A model generated the notes under the pieces. It saw only the letters and a program-made list of their open reading frames with translations. It did not search any database and was not told the origin of the DNA. From the NCBI GenBank assembly GCA_951640165.1, contig OX621259.1, forward strand, positions 2,790,001 to 2,854,000: a DNA stretch of 64,000 bases, in the 5' to 3' direction. Origin of the DNA: Pseudoips prasinana (Eukaryota > Arthropoda > Insecta > Lepidoptera > Nolidae). Positions 1-8,292 of this stretch are shown in pieces (position 1 is the stretch's first letter; every line of letters starts with the position of its first letter). Both the position numbers and the translations under genes were made by a program.

Positions 1-450
1 CCTCTAGCGAGTCGTGAGGGGGCACTCCCCCGACGGGAACTGCCCCGAGTGAACGTACAGATATCAGTTTATTTTATACTCTTGTGGTTAGGCTGAGTTA
101 AGTGTGCTAAGCCTACATATGTGTCGAATTGTTGTTTGATTTTGGTGCGACCCAAAAATTATGTTTTGAAGCTATCTCTTATCATTTATAGACATGTTTT
201 TGTGCTGTAGTTTTGTGTCATTACAGAGTCTGACAATGACACAGAGGAGTCGAGATGCCTGATGAAGTTGATGAGCCACAACCCAGCACGTCCGCAACAC
301 GTGCTGCTGAAAGCTTGAGGATGTCGTTGCCAAGCCTGGAGACTGATCGCCAGAGTTGAAAGATGGAGCCCGTGGACGGCCTCCTGCCAGAAAGGGCCGT
401 GTAGAAGCGGAAAGCTACAAGAGTGGGGATTTTCTATAAAAAGGCGATGC
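1..450. other. Left flank of the Polinton, unassigned repeat-like DNA
   Basis: No complete gene is visible. A short stretch around 345-430 on the plus strand reads as a basic RGRPP-containing peptide followed by a stop, which is reminiscent of ORF1 of R1-type LINEs. That is only a weak resemblance. Because the matching flank at the other side of the Polinton ends like a LINE 3' end, the Polinton may have inserted into an older LINE remnant. Confidence 0.25.
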
Positions 451-456
451 CTCGCC
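451..456. repeat. Polinton target-site duplication, left copy
   Basis: The bases CTCGCC immediately precede the AGT at the element's left end and recur exactly at 15733-15738 after the ACT at its right end. A 6-bp duplication is the length known for Polinton/Maverick integration. Confidence 0.93.
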
Positions 457-559
457 AGTAGGTGTAAATTGGGGTTTCTGGATCAGAGGAGATCCAGAAA
501 CACCCAATTTACCCATCATTCATAATATTCAAGGAATGAACAAGTAGCTGTTTATTATT
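457..559 (+). repeat. Polinton left terminal inverted repeat (103 bp)
   Basis: It starts AGTAGGTGTAAATTGGGG and matches the reverse complement of 15630-15732 with about three mismatches. Homology ends after the shared CTGTTTATTATT. Within it, 464-484 and 491-512 form a near-perfect internal hairpin (21-bp arms, one extra base, 6-nt loop). Confidence 0.93.
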
Positions 560-701
560 AATCGAGTTTCATGGTAACAGACAAGGGCTGTTATGTGTTT
601 TCGAAGAGCGGTTGACACTGTTTAATGTTCAAATTATAGGTTTTACATAAATAAGACTACAAAGTAATACAAATAGAGTTTTTATTTACTTTAAAAAAGT
701 C
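560..701. other. Non-coding stretch between left TIR and first gene
   Basis: AT-rich sequence with no ORF or repeat that I recognise. It would form the 3' untranslated end of the leftward gene block. Confidence 0.5.
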
Positions 702-1184
702 TTAAATAAATATCTTATTTTCTATACACCACTTATTTAAACAGAACACATTTTTTAAAGCACATATATTATTATGTTGCAAACAGCTTAAAATATCAGG
801 AGAAGTTGAATAATTCTTATACAATGTTACTAAACTAGGACAGTTGTTATTTTCTAAATTATAAACATTATCTATTTGTAAGATTTTTTTTAACCATAAC
901 ACTTTTTTCTCACCTTTTGTATATAACGATTTATTTCTTAAACACATACCATAAAGCATAGATTTATAGTTAAAATATGATATAAAACCTTCATCCCACT
1001 TTATTCCTCTGTCTTTTTCTACCCAAGCTACTTGCAACATTTCCTTCTTCGTTAAGTCATAAAATGGTCGTGGTGGTTCTATTAAAAGTACTTGTATACG
1101 ACCGTTACATATTAATGCAATTTCTTTGGGAATAAATTCGTTTCCTTCATTCTTAAACCCTTGGACATCCACAATAACGTTCAT
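702..1184 (-). CDS. Polinton conserved protein of unknown function, copy 2 (160 aa)
   Basis: This is an intact 160-residue ORF starting MNVIVDVQGFK. I recognise the family as recurring in insect Polintons but know no established function. The N-terminus (IVDVQGF, then PKEIALIC) looks like a beta-strand with a possible acidic catalytic position, as in RNase H-like exonucleases, but that is only a guess. The C-terminus is Cys-rich (C-x4-NVFC-LNKWC). It is a diverged paralogue of the gene at 1624-2109, roughly half identical by eye. A degraded copy of the end of the capsid-like gene lies just upstream, so a block containing both was duplicated in tandem. Its start codon overlaps the former stop of that fragment as ATGA, exactly as in the other copy, which supports the chosen start. 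Confidence 0.7.
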   Translation of the reverse strand: MNVIVDVQGFKNEGNEFIPKEIALICNGRIQVLLIEPPRPFYDLTKKEMLQVAWVEKDRGIKWDEGFISYFNYKSMLYGMCLRNKSLYTKGEKKVLWLKKILQIDNVYNLENNNCPSLVTLYKNYSTSPDILSCLQHNNICALKNVFCLNKWCIENKIFI

Positions 1185-1500
1185 GATAATTTTCTCACAA
1201 TATTACTCAAAGGTTTGTATTCCACAAGTCGATCGTTTATAATTAAATAATATGTAGTCGTCTTATCGTAGAGGTCTTATCGTATCGTAGGTGTAGAACA
1301 TTCAATTTCCAACAGCACGTCAACTGGACCTGTTTTTAGACTGTCGTTTTGCCTTGAGCAGTCTAATATAAAGAGAGGGGTCTTTTTTCTTGAAGTCCTT
1401 TAAGTTAAGCAACGGGTCCACTAGACAGTTGTAATACGACTGCGCATAATATATACTGTATCTGTTCTCAGAAAACTTTAAAACTTTTGCTAGATCTGTC
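1182..1500 (-). pseudogene. Degraded duplicate of the C-terminal end of the candidate major capsid gene
   Basis: The sequence aligns with 2106-2400, the last ~95 codons of the 401-residue gene. The peptide around 1370-1440, with QSYYNCLVDPLLNLKDF, mirrors QSYYNCAIDPLLDLRDF in the intact gene. Insertions near 1255-1300 (a repeated 'gtcttatcgta') and other changes break the frame. It is a leftover of the tandem duplication that also produced the second small gene at 702-1184. Confidence 0.75.
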
Positions 1501-1623
1501 AGAAACCATAAAATTTTTATGCACACCTGACGATGTGGGTGGGTAATTTGTTGAATGTTACTTTGCATTAACATAAAAATATGGATGGGGATTTAAAAAG
1601 TTTATAATTAAACAAGAAAATAT

Positions 1624-2109
1624 TTATTTAAAATTTTTATTATCAAAGCACCATTTATTTAAACACAATACATTCTTCAAAGCACATACAGAGTCATGAT
1701 AAATACAGTTATACAAATCATTACAACCTTTATATTGATCATACAAGCTTAAGAAATTAGGGCAACCCCTGTCTTCTAAATTATATATATTCTTATTATT
1801 ATTTTCTAAAATAGTTTTTAGCCATAAAACTTTTTCTAAACCTTTAGTATAGATACATTTATCTCTTAAAATATTTGCAATTAAATTTTGATGGCTTGAA
1901 TAAGGCACAAATCCTTCCCCCCAGCATATCTTTCTATTACGTTCAATCCAACAGACATGCCGTCTTTCTAGTTTTGTCAAATTGTAAAACGGAAACGGAG
2001 GCTTGATTAAAAACACTTGAACTTTTTTATCACATATAACAGCAATTTCTTTTAAGATAAATTCATTTGATTCTGTTTTAAAACCTTGAACGTCTACAAT
2101 AGCATTCAT
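1624..2109 (-). CDS. Polinton conserved protein of unknown function, copy 1 (161 aa)
   Basis: This is a paralogue of the protein at 702-1184, sharing MN.IVDVQGFK, YTKG..KVLWLK and CALKNV.CLNKWC. An in-frame ATG lies 22 codons upstream at 2175, but I chose the ATG at 2109. Homology with the other copy starts there, and this ATG overlaps the stop of the preceding gene as ATGA (2106-2109). The same overlap is seen at neighbouring junctions. The function is unknown. Its position at the end of the capsid gene run suggests it is expressed with virion genes. Confidence 0.75.
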   Translation of the reverse strand: MNAIVDVQGFKTESNEFILKEIAVICDKKVQVFLIKPPFPFYNLTKLERRHVCWIERNRKICWGEGFVPYSSHQNLIANILRDKCIYTKGLEKVLWLKTILENNNKNIYNLEDRGCPNFLSLYDQYKGCNDLYNCIYHDSVCALKNVLCLNKWCFDNKNFK

Positions 2110-3311
2110 GATAACCTGCGCACAATGTTGCTGAGAGGTTTGTATTCCATAAGCCGATCGTTTATAATCAAACAATAAGCAGTTGTCTTATCCGGTATTG
2201 ATGCTGAACATTCAATCTCTAAACGCACGTCTACAGGGCCTGATTTTAGACTATCGTTTTGCCTTGAACAGTCTAAAACAAAGAGGGGAGCTTTTTCTTT
2301 GAAGTCCCTTAAATCTAACAACGGGTCTATAGCACAGTTGTAATAAGACTGACGAAATTTCACATACATTTCATATAATATATTGTATTTGTTCTCGAGA
2401 AACTTTAAACTCATAGGTTCATATGGATAATATTGTGAGTTCAAAAAGAGAGTAACGTTTGTCACTTCACAATGATCAAATATTGAACTGTCTTTAGTTT
2501 TATTGTTTTTTCTATTAGTTTGTAAGCCAAAAATAACATATCTAGGTTTTTCTAATTGTGAAGCAGTCTTAACTGACCAAGAATGCTTTGTGGTTTTAGG
2601 AAGTAATGGATACTCATATAAATCCCAATTCCTAAAAGCCATTTGAATAGGTTTATCTCTTTCTAAATGTTTTAAAAGTGTCAGTCGCTCTCGATCTGAA
2701 ACTTTTATGTGGGGAACCCTCCATTGAACTCTTTGTATATCTATTTCAAAATGAGTAATATCATCAGTAAGAATAACACTGTTTAGGTTAGAGTTACTTC
2801 TATTCATTATAAGTTCATGTTTACAATTTATTACAATTCTGTTATAATCCTCTGCAAACCCTAATAACTTATTTAATGGTATCACAGCACTAAAATGCCC
2901 ATCACTTTGGAACCCCTCTAAGTTCCAACCCCATAAGGCGGCGACTCTATTTTCTGCTTCATTCAATGATATGTATGATTTTATTGTTGATGTTATTCCA
3001 GAATTTTTTATACGGTCAATTTCAATACCATTCATTTCATATCTGATGTCTTGAAACAGATACATAACAGGGTTATTAGTGAACGTAACAGTTTTCTTGA
3101 TCGGATTCCCATCTTTACCGAAAAGCTTTGCTTGGCCTTCGATGTAAATTGAACTGGCCGATGGTAGCACGTATATGTCTTGTTGGTGTATGGGAATTCT
3201 GATTTCATCATTTTCTCTAAAGCTGTTATTGTAGGGATTGTATGAATGGACTTCATAACTTTCAATCGAAGTATCGAAGTGCGGTAATTCGGTAATCTGT
3301 AGTATATTCAT
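2106..3311 (-). CDS. Candidate Polinton major capsid protein (401 aa)
   Basis: This is a 401-residue intact ORF of a family I recognise from insect and other invertebrate Polintons. Conserved-looking landmarks are the N-terminal ELPHFDTSIESYEVHSYNPY, PSASSIYIEGQ near residue 50, DIRYEMNGIEID near 88, FAEDYNRI near 152, EKPRYVIFGLQTNR near 255 and a C-terminal ECSASIPDKTTAYCLIINDR. The beta-rich composition and lack of catalytic motifs fit a double jelly-roll capsid protein. It lies between a small basic protein and the paralogous unknown gene, with ATGA overlaps on both sides. It is shorter than many Polinton capsid proteins, so the assignment should be tested by structure prediction. The alternative is another abundant virion protein. 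Confidence 0.6.
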   Translation of the reverse strand: MNILQITELPHFDTSIESYEVHSYNPYNNSFRENDEIRIPIHQQDIYVLPSASSIYIEGQAKLFGKDGNPIKKTVTFTNNPVMYLFQDIRYEMNGIEIDRIKNSGITSTIKSYISLNEAENRVAALWGWNLEGFQSDGHFSAVIPLNKLLGFAEDYNRIVINCKHELIMNRSNSNLNSVILTDDITHFEIDIQRVQWRVPHIKVSDRERLTLLKHLERDKPIQMAFRNWDLYEYPLLPKTTKHSWSVKTASQLEKPRYVIFGLQTNRKNNKTKDSSIFDHCEVTNVTLFLNSQYYPYEPMSLKFLENKYNILYEMYVKFRQSYYNCAIDPLLDLRDFKEKAPLFVLDCSRQNDSLKSGPVDVRLEIECSASIPDKTTAYCLIINDRLMEYKPLSNIVRRLS

Positions 3312-3454
3312 ACTTTAAACCCTAGAGCTATAAGAAAATCTTTATTTGCTTCAGTCAATTTCTTAACTTTTTTCCTAGGTCTTTGCACTTTGGCAATCGT
3401 ACAAGAACTAAGACGTTTTGTTTTCACTGGGATGTTTTTATAGTATACTATCAT
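3308..3454 (-). CDS. Small basic Polinton protein (48 aa)
   Basis: A 48-residue ORF, too short for usual gene callers, begins MIVYYKNIPV, has a Lys/Arg-rich centre (RPRKKVKKLT) and ends FLIALGFKV. Similar short proteins ending in LGFKV or LGYKV recur next to the capsid genes of insect Polintons, as far as I recall. Its ATG overlaps the stop of the upstream 136-residue gene (ATGA, 3451-3454) and its stop overlaps the start of the 401-residue gene (ATGA, 3308-3311). The basic centre would suit nucleic-acid or capsid-interior binding, but the role is unknown. Confidence 0.65.
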   Translation of the reverse strand: MIVYYKNIPVKTKRLSSCTIAKVQRPRKKVKKLTEANKDFLIALGFKV

Positions 3455-3861
3455 TTTGATTTTCTTAAATGAAGACGTAGTTGAATATATTCGCCCCCAA
3501 AGTTAATACAGTGACCAAATTGATTAACAATCCTAACAGATATAGATGAAATTATATTTTTGTTTACTGGATAGTAAATAACGTTTTGCGGTATTTCTAT
3601 GCACTGATGAGCTGGAGTAATATCAGATACAAATTCATGAATGAAATGAGTTGGTAATCCGTTGCAGTAGGAACCGTAAACAAGATCGCATTCAATTCTG
3701 ATCACAGATAGACTGCTGTTATCAATGGGAATATTTGGTGTTGAATTTAATACTGAAAAGTATAGCAAACCGCACTCGTATTGATCAGATAAATGTAGTG
3801 GTGGTTGAAAGTATGTAACCAGTTCCGATTTATTTCCAGAGATGGTAACCGTAGTAGGCAT
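3451..3861 (-). CDS. Candidate Polinton minor capsid (penton-like) protein (136 aa)
   Basis: A compact, beta-rich 136-residue ORF with recognisable family landmarks: LVYGSYCNGLPTHFIHEF near residues 60-77, IPQNVIYYPV near 94-103 and a C-terminal GEYIQLRLHLRK. I recognise this set from insect Polintons next to the capsid gene. A single jelly-roll minor capsid or penton role is inferred from size, composition and context, not from a catalytic motif. The gene ends by overlapping the 48-residue gene through ATGA. It starts with a clean ATG at 3861, 33 bp after the end of the protease reading frame. Confidence 0.5.
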   Translation of the reverse strand: MPTTVTISGNKSELVTYFQPPLHLSDQYECGLLYFSVLNSTPNIPIDNSSLSVIRIECDLVYGSYCNGLPTHFIHEFVSDITPAHQCIEIPQNVIYYPVNKNIISSISVRIVNQFGHCINFGGEYIQLRLHLRKSK

Positions 3862-3894
3862 GCTCGTATACTGAACTCTTTTGCAAGATTCTGT

Positions 3895-4269
3895 TTATTT
3901 TATTCTTTCATTATACCAAAAATTCTTCAAAAATTTTAAACAAAGATGTCCACAATTAAAAGGATGATCACGCTGAATATTATCATAATTATAGTGAACT
4001 TTGGAACCCACGTATTTTATAAATTCCTTTGGAGGCTTAAGATTTCCATAACTGTCAAAATACTCAATATAATCATTGTATTTTACATAGGCTACCCAAT
4101 GAGAACCATGATTTTTAGAGCTATCTAAATTAATAACTCCACATTCTTTTTTAAAAGGGTATTTAGGGAGCTCATCTCTCATAAAGACACCTCTAAAATA
4201 GGGAATATTATTTCCATACTTCAAAATGTCCAAATTACTCAAAGCTCGTTTAGGTAGCCGGTATTTTAG
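3895..4269 (-). CDS. Ulp1/adenain-type cysteine protease, readable only from the -1 frame of the upstream gene
   Basis: Counting from the TTG at 4242, the Ulp1/adenain active-site residues are visible: His48 in GSHWVAY, Asp63 in YFDSYGN, Gln90 and Cys97 in FNCGHLC. Gln to Cys is seven residues, as in adenain. In adenoviruses and relatives such proteases mature the capsid proteins. No ATG precedes the conserved N-terminal part. The frame stays open back to 4269, where it meets the end of the phospholipase-like ORF at a slippery heptamer, one base behind that ORF's frame. An internal Met in FRGVFMRDELP would lose conserved sequence. Either a -1 frameshift makes a fusion or an indel has split a formerly continuous gene. 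The catalytic set is intact, which argues that the break is functional or recent. Confidence 0.8.
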   Translation of the reverse strand, partial: LKYRLPKRALSNLDILKYGNNIPYFRGVFMRDELPKYPFKKECGVINLDSSKNHGSHWVAYVKYNDYIEYFDSYGNLKPPKEFIKYVGSKVHYNYDNIQRDHPFNCGHLCLKFLKNFWYNERIK

Positions 4270-5054
4270 TTTTTTTCTCTCGATACGAAAATTCCGAGCC
4301 CATCTTTATGTGGTTTAAGGTGTAGTCCTTTGCCGATGCAGAGAGCCTCCATCTTCTCATTGTGCCTCTTCGATTCATCATACAACTTTTTTGCCATCTT
4401 GAATTCATTTATGGTTTTAGCAATACCAGCTGCACCACCTGCTAGAGCGCCTGCCGCAGATAATCCCGCAAAAATAGGAATCAGAGGTAATACTCCACCA
4501 GATTTTGGTATAGGAATAACACGAGGAAGTTTAATGGACGAATCATTAGCTAATTCTCTGGTAGCGGCCATAGCTAATTCTATCGCCACCTTTTTGCATT
4601 TTGGTTTTAATTTTTTTATATGTCTTTTTGTTTTGCTAATAACATTTTTAAATTTATTTTTCAAACCATTTCCAGATGTAATTTTTGGACAACACTTTTT
4701 GCTACCTTTTTTTAGACCAGAACCAGTTTTAATTTTTGTTAATATAGCTTTGCTTACTAAACGTGCTGCAAGTTTTTCCCCTACACTCGCATCCAGGGCA
4801 ACTGCTCGCTTTTTCGCCATATTTAACAAAACTAAATCTGCTTTATGGCGATCCTTTAAGTTTGAAGAATTATGATAGGCAATGTCGTGATCTTTGCAAT
4901 ATTCGTCTAATTTATTAATGCCTTTATCTCCATGTGAAAGCCTTTTTATTAATTTAGTGCCAGGTCCACAATAATTGTATCCTGGTAAATGTAATTCAAA
5001 TGGTAAATTATTTATAAGCCAATTGAGAAGACTACTCTCTCCAAAACACATCAT
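4266..5054 (-). CDS. Phospholipase-A2-like Polinton virion protein (262 aa)
   Basis: Residues 25-33 (GYNYCGPGT) form the calcium-loop motif, and residues 50-60 (DEYCKDHDIAY) carry the His56-Asp57 pair of the secreted or parvovirus VP1-type phospholipase A2 family. The middle is Lys-rich. Residues about 188-217 are a Gly/Ala-rich hydrophobic stretch that could contact membranes. Such proteins are thought to help virions breach endosomal membranes, as known for parvovirus VP1, but here the role is inferred. The ORF stops at TAA (4266-4268) directly after A AAA AAC. The protease continues in the -1 frame. Confidence 0.8.
   Translation of the reverse strand: MMCFGESSLLNWLINNLPFELHLPGYNYCGPGTKLIKRLSHGDKGINKLDEYCKDHDIAYHNSSNLKDRHKADLVLLNMAKKRAVALDASVGEKLAARLVSKAILTKIKTGSGLKKGSKKCCPKITSGNGLKNKFKNVISKTKRHIKKLKPKCKKVAIELAMAATRELANDSSIKLPRVIPIPKSGGVLPLIPIFAGLSAAGALAGGAAGIAKTINEFKMAKKLYDESKRHNEKMEALCIGKGLHLKPHKDGLGIFVSREKN
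4269..4275 (-). promoter_or_regulatory. Slippery heptamer A AAA AAC, candidate -1 ribosomal frameshift site
   Basis: On the minus strand the phospholipase-like ORF ends GAA AAA AAC TAA, so the heptamer lies exactly in the register required for -1 slippage and the next codon is a stop. The -1 frame leads straight into the conserved protease. A AAA AAC is a well-known retroviral slippery sequence. I could not identify a convincing downstream pseudoknot by eye. A simple A-run indel is the alternative. Confidence 0.5.
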
Positions 5055-5081
5055 AAGACTGATGCATCATGGGATGAACAC

Positions 5082-6041
5082 TTAATAAATATTCGACTTG
5101 TCAATCCAACTGTTTTCAGAAGAAGACAAACCTAACCATTTTACTAAAACCCTATTTCCTTTTCTTCTAAGAACTTTCTCGACTAGATATAAATTGGGAT
5201 ATTTTGTCTTTTGCAGCTCTTGTACATAAAATGCACCTAAAATGGGCTGACCTCTGATTGTATCTTCAATTAAGTAGGTGATAGGAGTTGTATATTGTAT
5301 TTTTCGAATTTTAAATATTTCTGTCGACCAGTTGGGGGTATATCCTTTTTCAAATGTTCCTTTGTACTTACTGATACGCACATAATCACCAACTTTAAAT
5401 TTGTTTTTTATCTTATTGGTTTTTATCAACCTGAAATATCTCCCTAATATGCGTTCTTTATTAATATTATTCACGTTAGCGGGGATTTCATCAATAGTCC
5501 GATGATAGGTGTGATTGTATTCGTAAATAACATTATTAAGGGTGTTAACTACCCAGTTATAGTCACCTTTTAAACTAAACTCCTTATACAGTTTAGATTT
5601 CAATGTTCTGATAAATCGCTCAACTATAGATGCCTTTTTTGCTGAGAAAGTTGAATAATGGTTTATATTATAAGAATTCATAAGTTTTTGAAATTTATTA
5701 TTATAAAATTCTGTTCCATTATCCGTTTGCAGATTTTTAGGAATACGCCCTTTATCCAACAAAGTTTTGAAAGAGTTACACACGTCTTCTTTGGATTTAC
5801 TTTTTATAGGAAAGGTCCAAGCATATTTCGAAAATGTATCAATAACGGCTAGAATATATCTGTAATTTTTATTTTCTTTTGAAATTGATTGCATATCAAT
5901 TAAGTCTGCTTGCCACAGGTCATCTATATCTTTCATAATAACATGTCTTCGTGGATAGTTCACCCTCACATTTTTATGAATTTCGTTAATCACGTTAGCT
6001 TTGCTCATGTTTACAATTCGGTATATTTGTCTTGAATTCAA
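5082..6041 (-). CDS. Polinton retroviral-type integrase with C-terminal chromodomain (319 aa)
   Basis: The rve catalytic core shows Asp46 (WQADLIDM), Asp107 (QTDNGTEF) and Glu141 (SIVERF), the DDE triad used for strand transfer during integration, which in this family makes 6-bp duplications like the one seen here. The last ~40 residues (YLVEKVLRRKGN...VKWLGLSSSENSWID) form a chromodomain that may guide integration to marked chromatin. The N-terminus before the core is short and shows no zinc-binding HHCC module, so it may be truncated. The chosen ATG is the first in frame. The gene sits between the DUF8207-type and phospholipase-like genes. Confidence 0.92.
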   Translation of the reverse strand: MNSRQIYRIVNMSKANVINEIHKNVRVNYPRRHVIMKDIDDLWQADLIDMQSISKENKNYRYILAVIDTFSKYAWTFPIKSKSKEDVCNSFKTLLDKGRIPKNLQTDNGTEFYNNKFQKLMNSYNINHYSTFSAKKASIVERFIRTLKSKLYKEFSLKGDYNWVVNTLNNVIYEYNHTYHRTIDEIPANVNNINKERILGRYFRLIKTNKIKNKFKVGDYVRISKYKGTFEKGYTPNWSTEIFKIRKIQYTTPITYLIEDTIRGQPILGAFYVQELQKTKYPNLYLVEKVLRRKGNRVLVKWLGLSSSENSWIDKSNIY

Positions 6042-6085
6042 CTATAATACTGAATAAAAAGGATATTATTATGACTATTTATTTA

Positions 6086-7000
6086 TTATTTAATTATGTC
6101 AGCTTCTTTTAATTCTTCGATTATAGATAAAATTTCATTATCATGGTTTGTATTACCAGCATCTCTGGAAGCAATTAATAGCTTCAATCTGTCAACCAGT
6201 TCGTTAGGATTATCCCAATATACCAAGTCAGTGTTATTTTTGTACTTTTTCAGGGTTGGTAAGCTTCCTCCTTTAGTGATAACATTATTGTGGGATTCGG
6301 AAAACAGTGGTTTGATTATTTCACGATATTTTATACCTTTATCGCCTCTAATTTGCCCATTAGGATTAAAATCTCTCTTATGTGCATTTGTATAATATAA
6401 CATATCCTTATAGACAAGTTTATCTTTGCTCGATATTAGTTTTAAATCAGGTTTTCTTCGAAGTAAAAGTTCTTTTAAACCAGGGGTTAAAATGTAGTTT
6501 TTGTCACCAACTTTAATAAAAATGGCATTATCGTCATTCAAACTATCCATTTTAGAAAATGAAACTATTGAATTACCCATTAGTAAATTTTTGTTTTCAC
6601 TTCTTATTCCAAATGGTATATTTACACCATCATAAATATCATGGATATCACGACCCTCTAATGATATTTCTAAATCTTCCAGTAATTCCGTTGCGGGAGA
6701 CTTTTCAGTGAACTGTGCCGATTTCAGCTTCGGATCATAGGAGTCTTCAAACTTTGTAGATGAGCTAGTATTAATGTCATCCAATTCGATGTCGTCACAA
6801 TTAGAGTGTGTTTTTTCTAAATTTTGTATTTTTTCTATGGTTTTATTCGAATCAACTAGGGTTTTAAGGGGATCTGTGACAGGTTTTAACATTTTATCGA
6901 GTGACAAATTCATTGAGTGTTCCTGGTTTTTCATTTGTTTTATTTTATTCTTTATGGAGTCTACAGACTTCATTAATTCTATTTTAATATTTTTCTCCAT
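6086..7000 (-). CDS. DUF8207-type Polinton protein (304 aa)
   Basis: The first ~60 residues are charged and helix-forming (KIELMKSVDSIKNKIKQMKN), likely a coiled coil. The region from about residue 120 (YDGVNIPFGIRSENKNLLMGN), through GDKNYILTPGLKELLLRR, to YTNAHKRDFNPNGQIRGDKG matches what I recall of the DUF8207 family found in insect genomes with Polintons. No catalytic motif is evident and the role is unknown. A structural or scaffolding virion role is a guess from its position between the ATPase and integrase genes. Confidence 0.7.
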   Translation of the reverse strand: MEKNIKIELMKSVDSIKNKIKQMKNQEHSMNLSLDKMLKPVTDPLKTLVDSNKTIEKIQNLEKTHSNCDDIELDDINTSSSTKFEDSYDPKLKSAQFTEKSPATELLEDLEISLEGRDIHDIYDGVNIPFGIRSENKNLLMGNSIVSFSKMDSLNDDNAIFIKVGDKNYILTPGLKELLLRRKPDLKLISSKDKLVYKDMLYYTNAHKRDFNPNGQIRGDKGIKYREIIKPLFSESHNNVITKGGSLPTLKKYKNNTDLVYWDNPNELVDRLKLLIASRDAGNTNHDNEILSIIEELKEADIIK

Positions 7001-7090
7001 ACCTATTTAATATTATAACAACCACTTTCAGCTAAAGAATAAATAATACTGATTTTTTTCTGTGTGTAACACACTTATATTTATATAACA

Positions 7091-7777
7091 TCAGTCAAAT
7101 TTAAAAAATATATCAAAGTTCTGCCTATACCGTCCATTATTTAATGATGATTCTTTGTTAATAAGTAAAAAATTGTAAGGCTTACTCCAAACAGTTTGAC
7201 AAATGTTTTTGAACTGTTTCCATTGTAGATCAGAACTAACATGCTCTTCGTAAATATGTTTTAAATTCACATCATCTTGTTTAAATATTATAATTAAATT
7301 AACATTGTCACGTAGTAATTGTTTCGGAATTTTAGAATAGGTTTGAGATAAATAGAAACAATCGATTCGTTTATGTCGACCCATACAGAAATAATTGCGG
7401 ATATTCACTTGATTTTCACATGCAACATCATCAAATATAAATACAGAATTTGTTAAAGCTTCACTTGGAGAAATGACATCTTTATGATCATTGAACTCAT
7501 AGAAATTAACCTGTGGTACTCTTTTCAATACTTCAGTCAAGAAACGGTATTTAGGTTGAAAAGAAGTCTTAGAGTAAAGATATAGATTTCTAAATTTGAG
7601 CCCATTTTCATGCAGCAGTAAACTAATCATAACATTTGTTTTACCACAGTTCGACGGACCGCATATTATACAGCGAATGTTATTCGGCAACAAAGTGCTA
7701 TGTCTGATGTGGTGAACAGAGTCACTTAATTTTATATTATTAACACTTAGGGATATGGGTTGCTTGATCAACTTCAT
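7091..7777 (-). CDS. A32/FtsK-HerA-type genome-packaging ATPase (228 aa)
   Basis: Walker A is GPSNCGKT (residues 40-47), preceded by strand residues IRCIIC. Walker B is VFIFDD (about 112-117). A sensor-like region, CFYLSQTYSKIPKQLLRDN, follows near residues 135-155. The length and order match the short packaging ATPases of Polintons and other large or mid-size eukaryotic DNA viruses, which pump DNA into the capsid. The frame is intact. The Met chosen is the first in frame and gives the usual ~35 residues before Walker A. Confidence 0.88.
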   Translation of the reverse strand: MKLIKQPISLSVNNIKLSDSVHHIRHSTLLPNNIRCIICGPSNCGKTNVMISLLLHENGLKFRNLYLYSKTSFQPKYRFLTEVLKRVPQVNFYEFNDHKDVISPSEALTNSVFIFDDVACENQVNIRNYFCMGRHKRIDCFYLSQTYSKIPKQLLRDNVNLIIIFKQDDVNLKHIYEEHVSSDLQWKQFKNICQTVWSKPYNFLLINKESSLNNGRYRQNFDIFFKFD

Positions 7778-8292
7778 TTTGTCGATTAATTCAAATGTTA
7801 TTTAACATTCATATATATATATACCTACATACATGCACTCACGCCATTTTTCACAGAGGATGTAGGTTAACCATATACCTACCTGCATATGCAACTTATT
7901 AGCGTATGTGACTGACCTTCATATTAAATATGTACCATCTTTTTAACCACATTTTATGCAAATAAATTAAGTTTGAAATTTAAAAATAAAATATATTTAA
8001 GAATGTCTTGAGTGCAAAAACAAACTATACTCATCTTATAGATTAAATAGGGCACCACTATAATGAATAACAATAATAAAAAACAGGTTTAAAAGATAAA
8101 TATATGTTATTTAATTATAATCGTTTTATATGCCTAAAATTAATTAAAAACAAAATGAACATATTAGTCTAAACAGGGTTTTAGGAACATTTTACAAATA
8201 AAAATAGTGTTTACATCGATTTAATGAAAAAAAGACATACAGATATTACATTTACAAATTAGATTTAAGTATATATTTTATATCTAAAGCTT
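7778..8292. other. Non-coding stretch between ATPase and polymerase
   Basis: AT-rich sequence without a supportable gene. A fragment at about 7820-7860 (tacatacatgcactcacgcc) resembles the start of the lepidopteran repeat seen at 13433, so a small insertion may have enlarged this gap. Confidence 0.45.

Noticed and set aside
2110..2175. Extending the 161-aa Polinton protein to the upstream ATG at 2175
   Set aside because: The extra 22 residues have no counterpart in the paralogue and overlap conserved capsid-gene coding sequence. The ATGA junction at 2106-2109 fits the neighbouring genes.
4330..4875. 181-aa plus-strand ORF opposite the phospholipase-like gene
   Set aside because: Antisense shadow of a gene with clear catalytic motifs.
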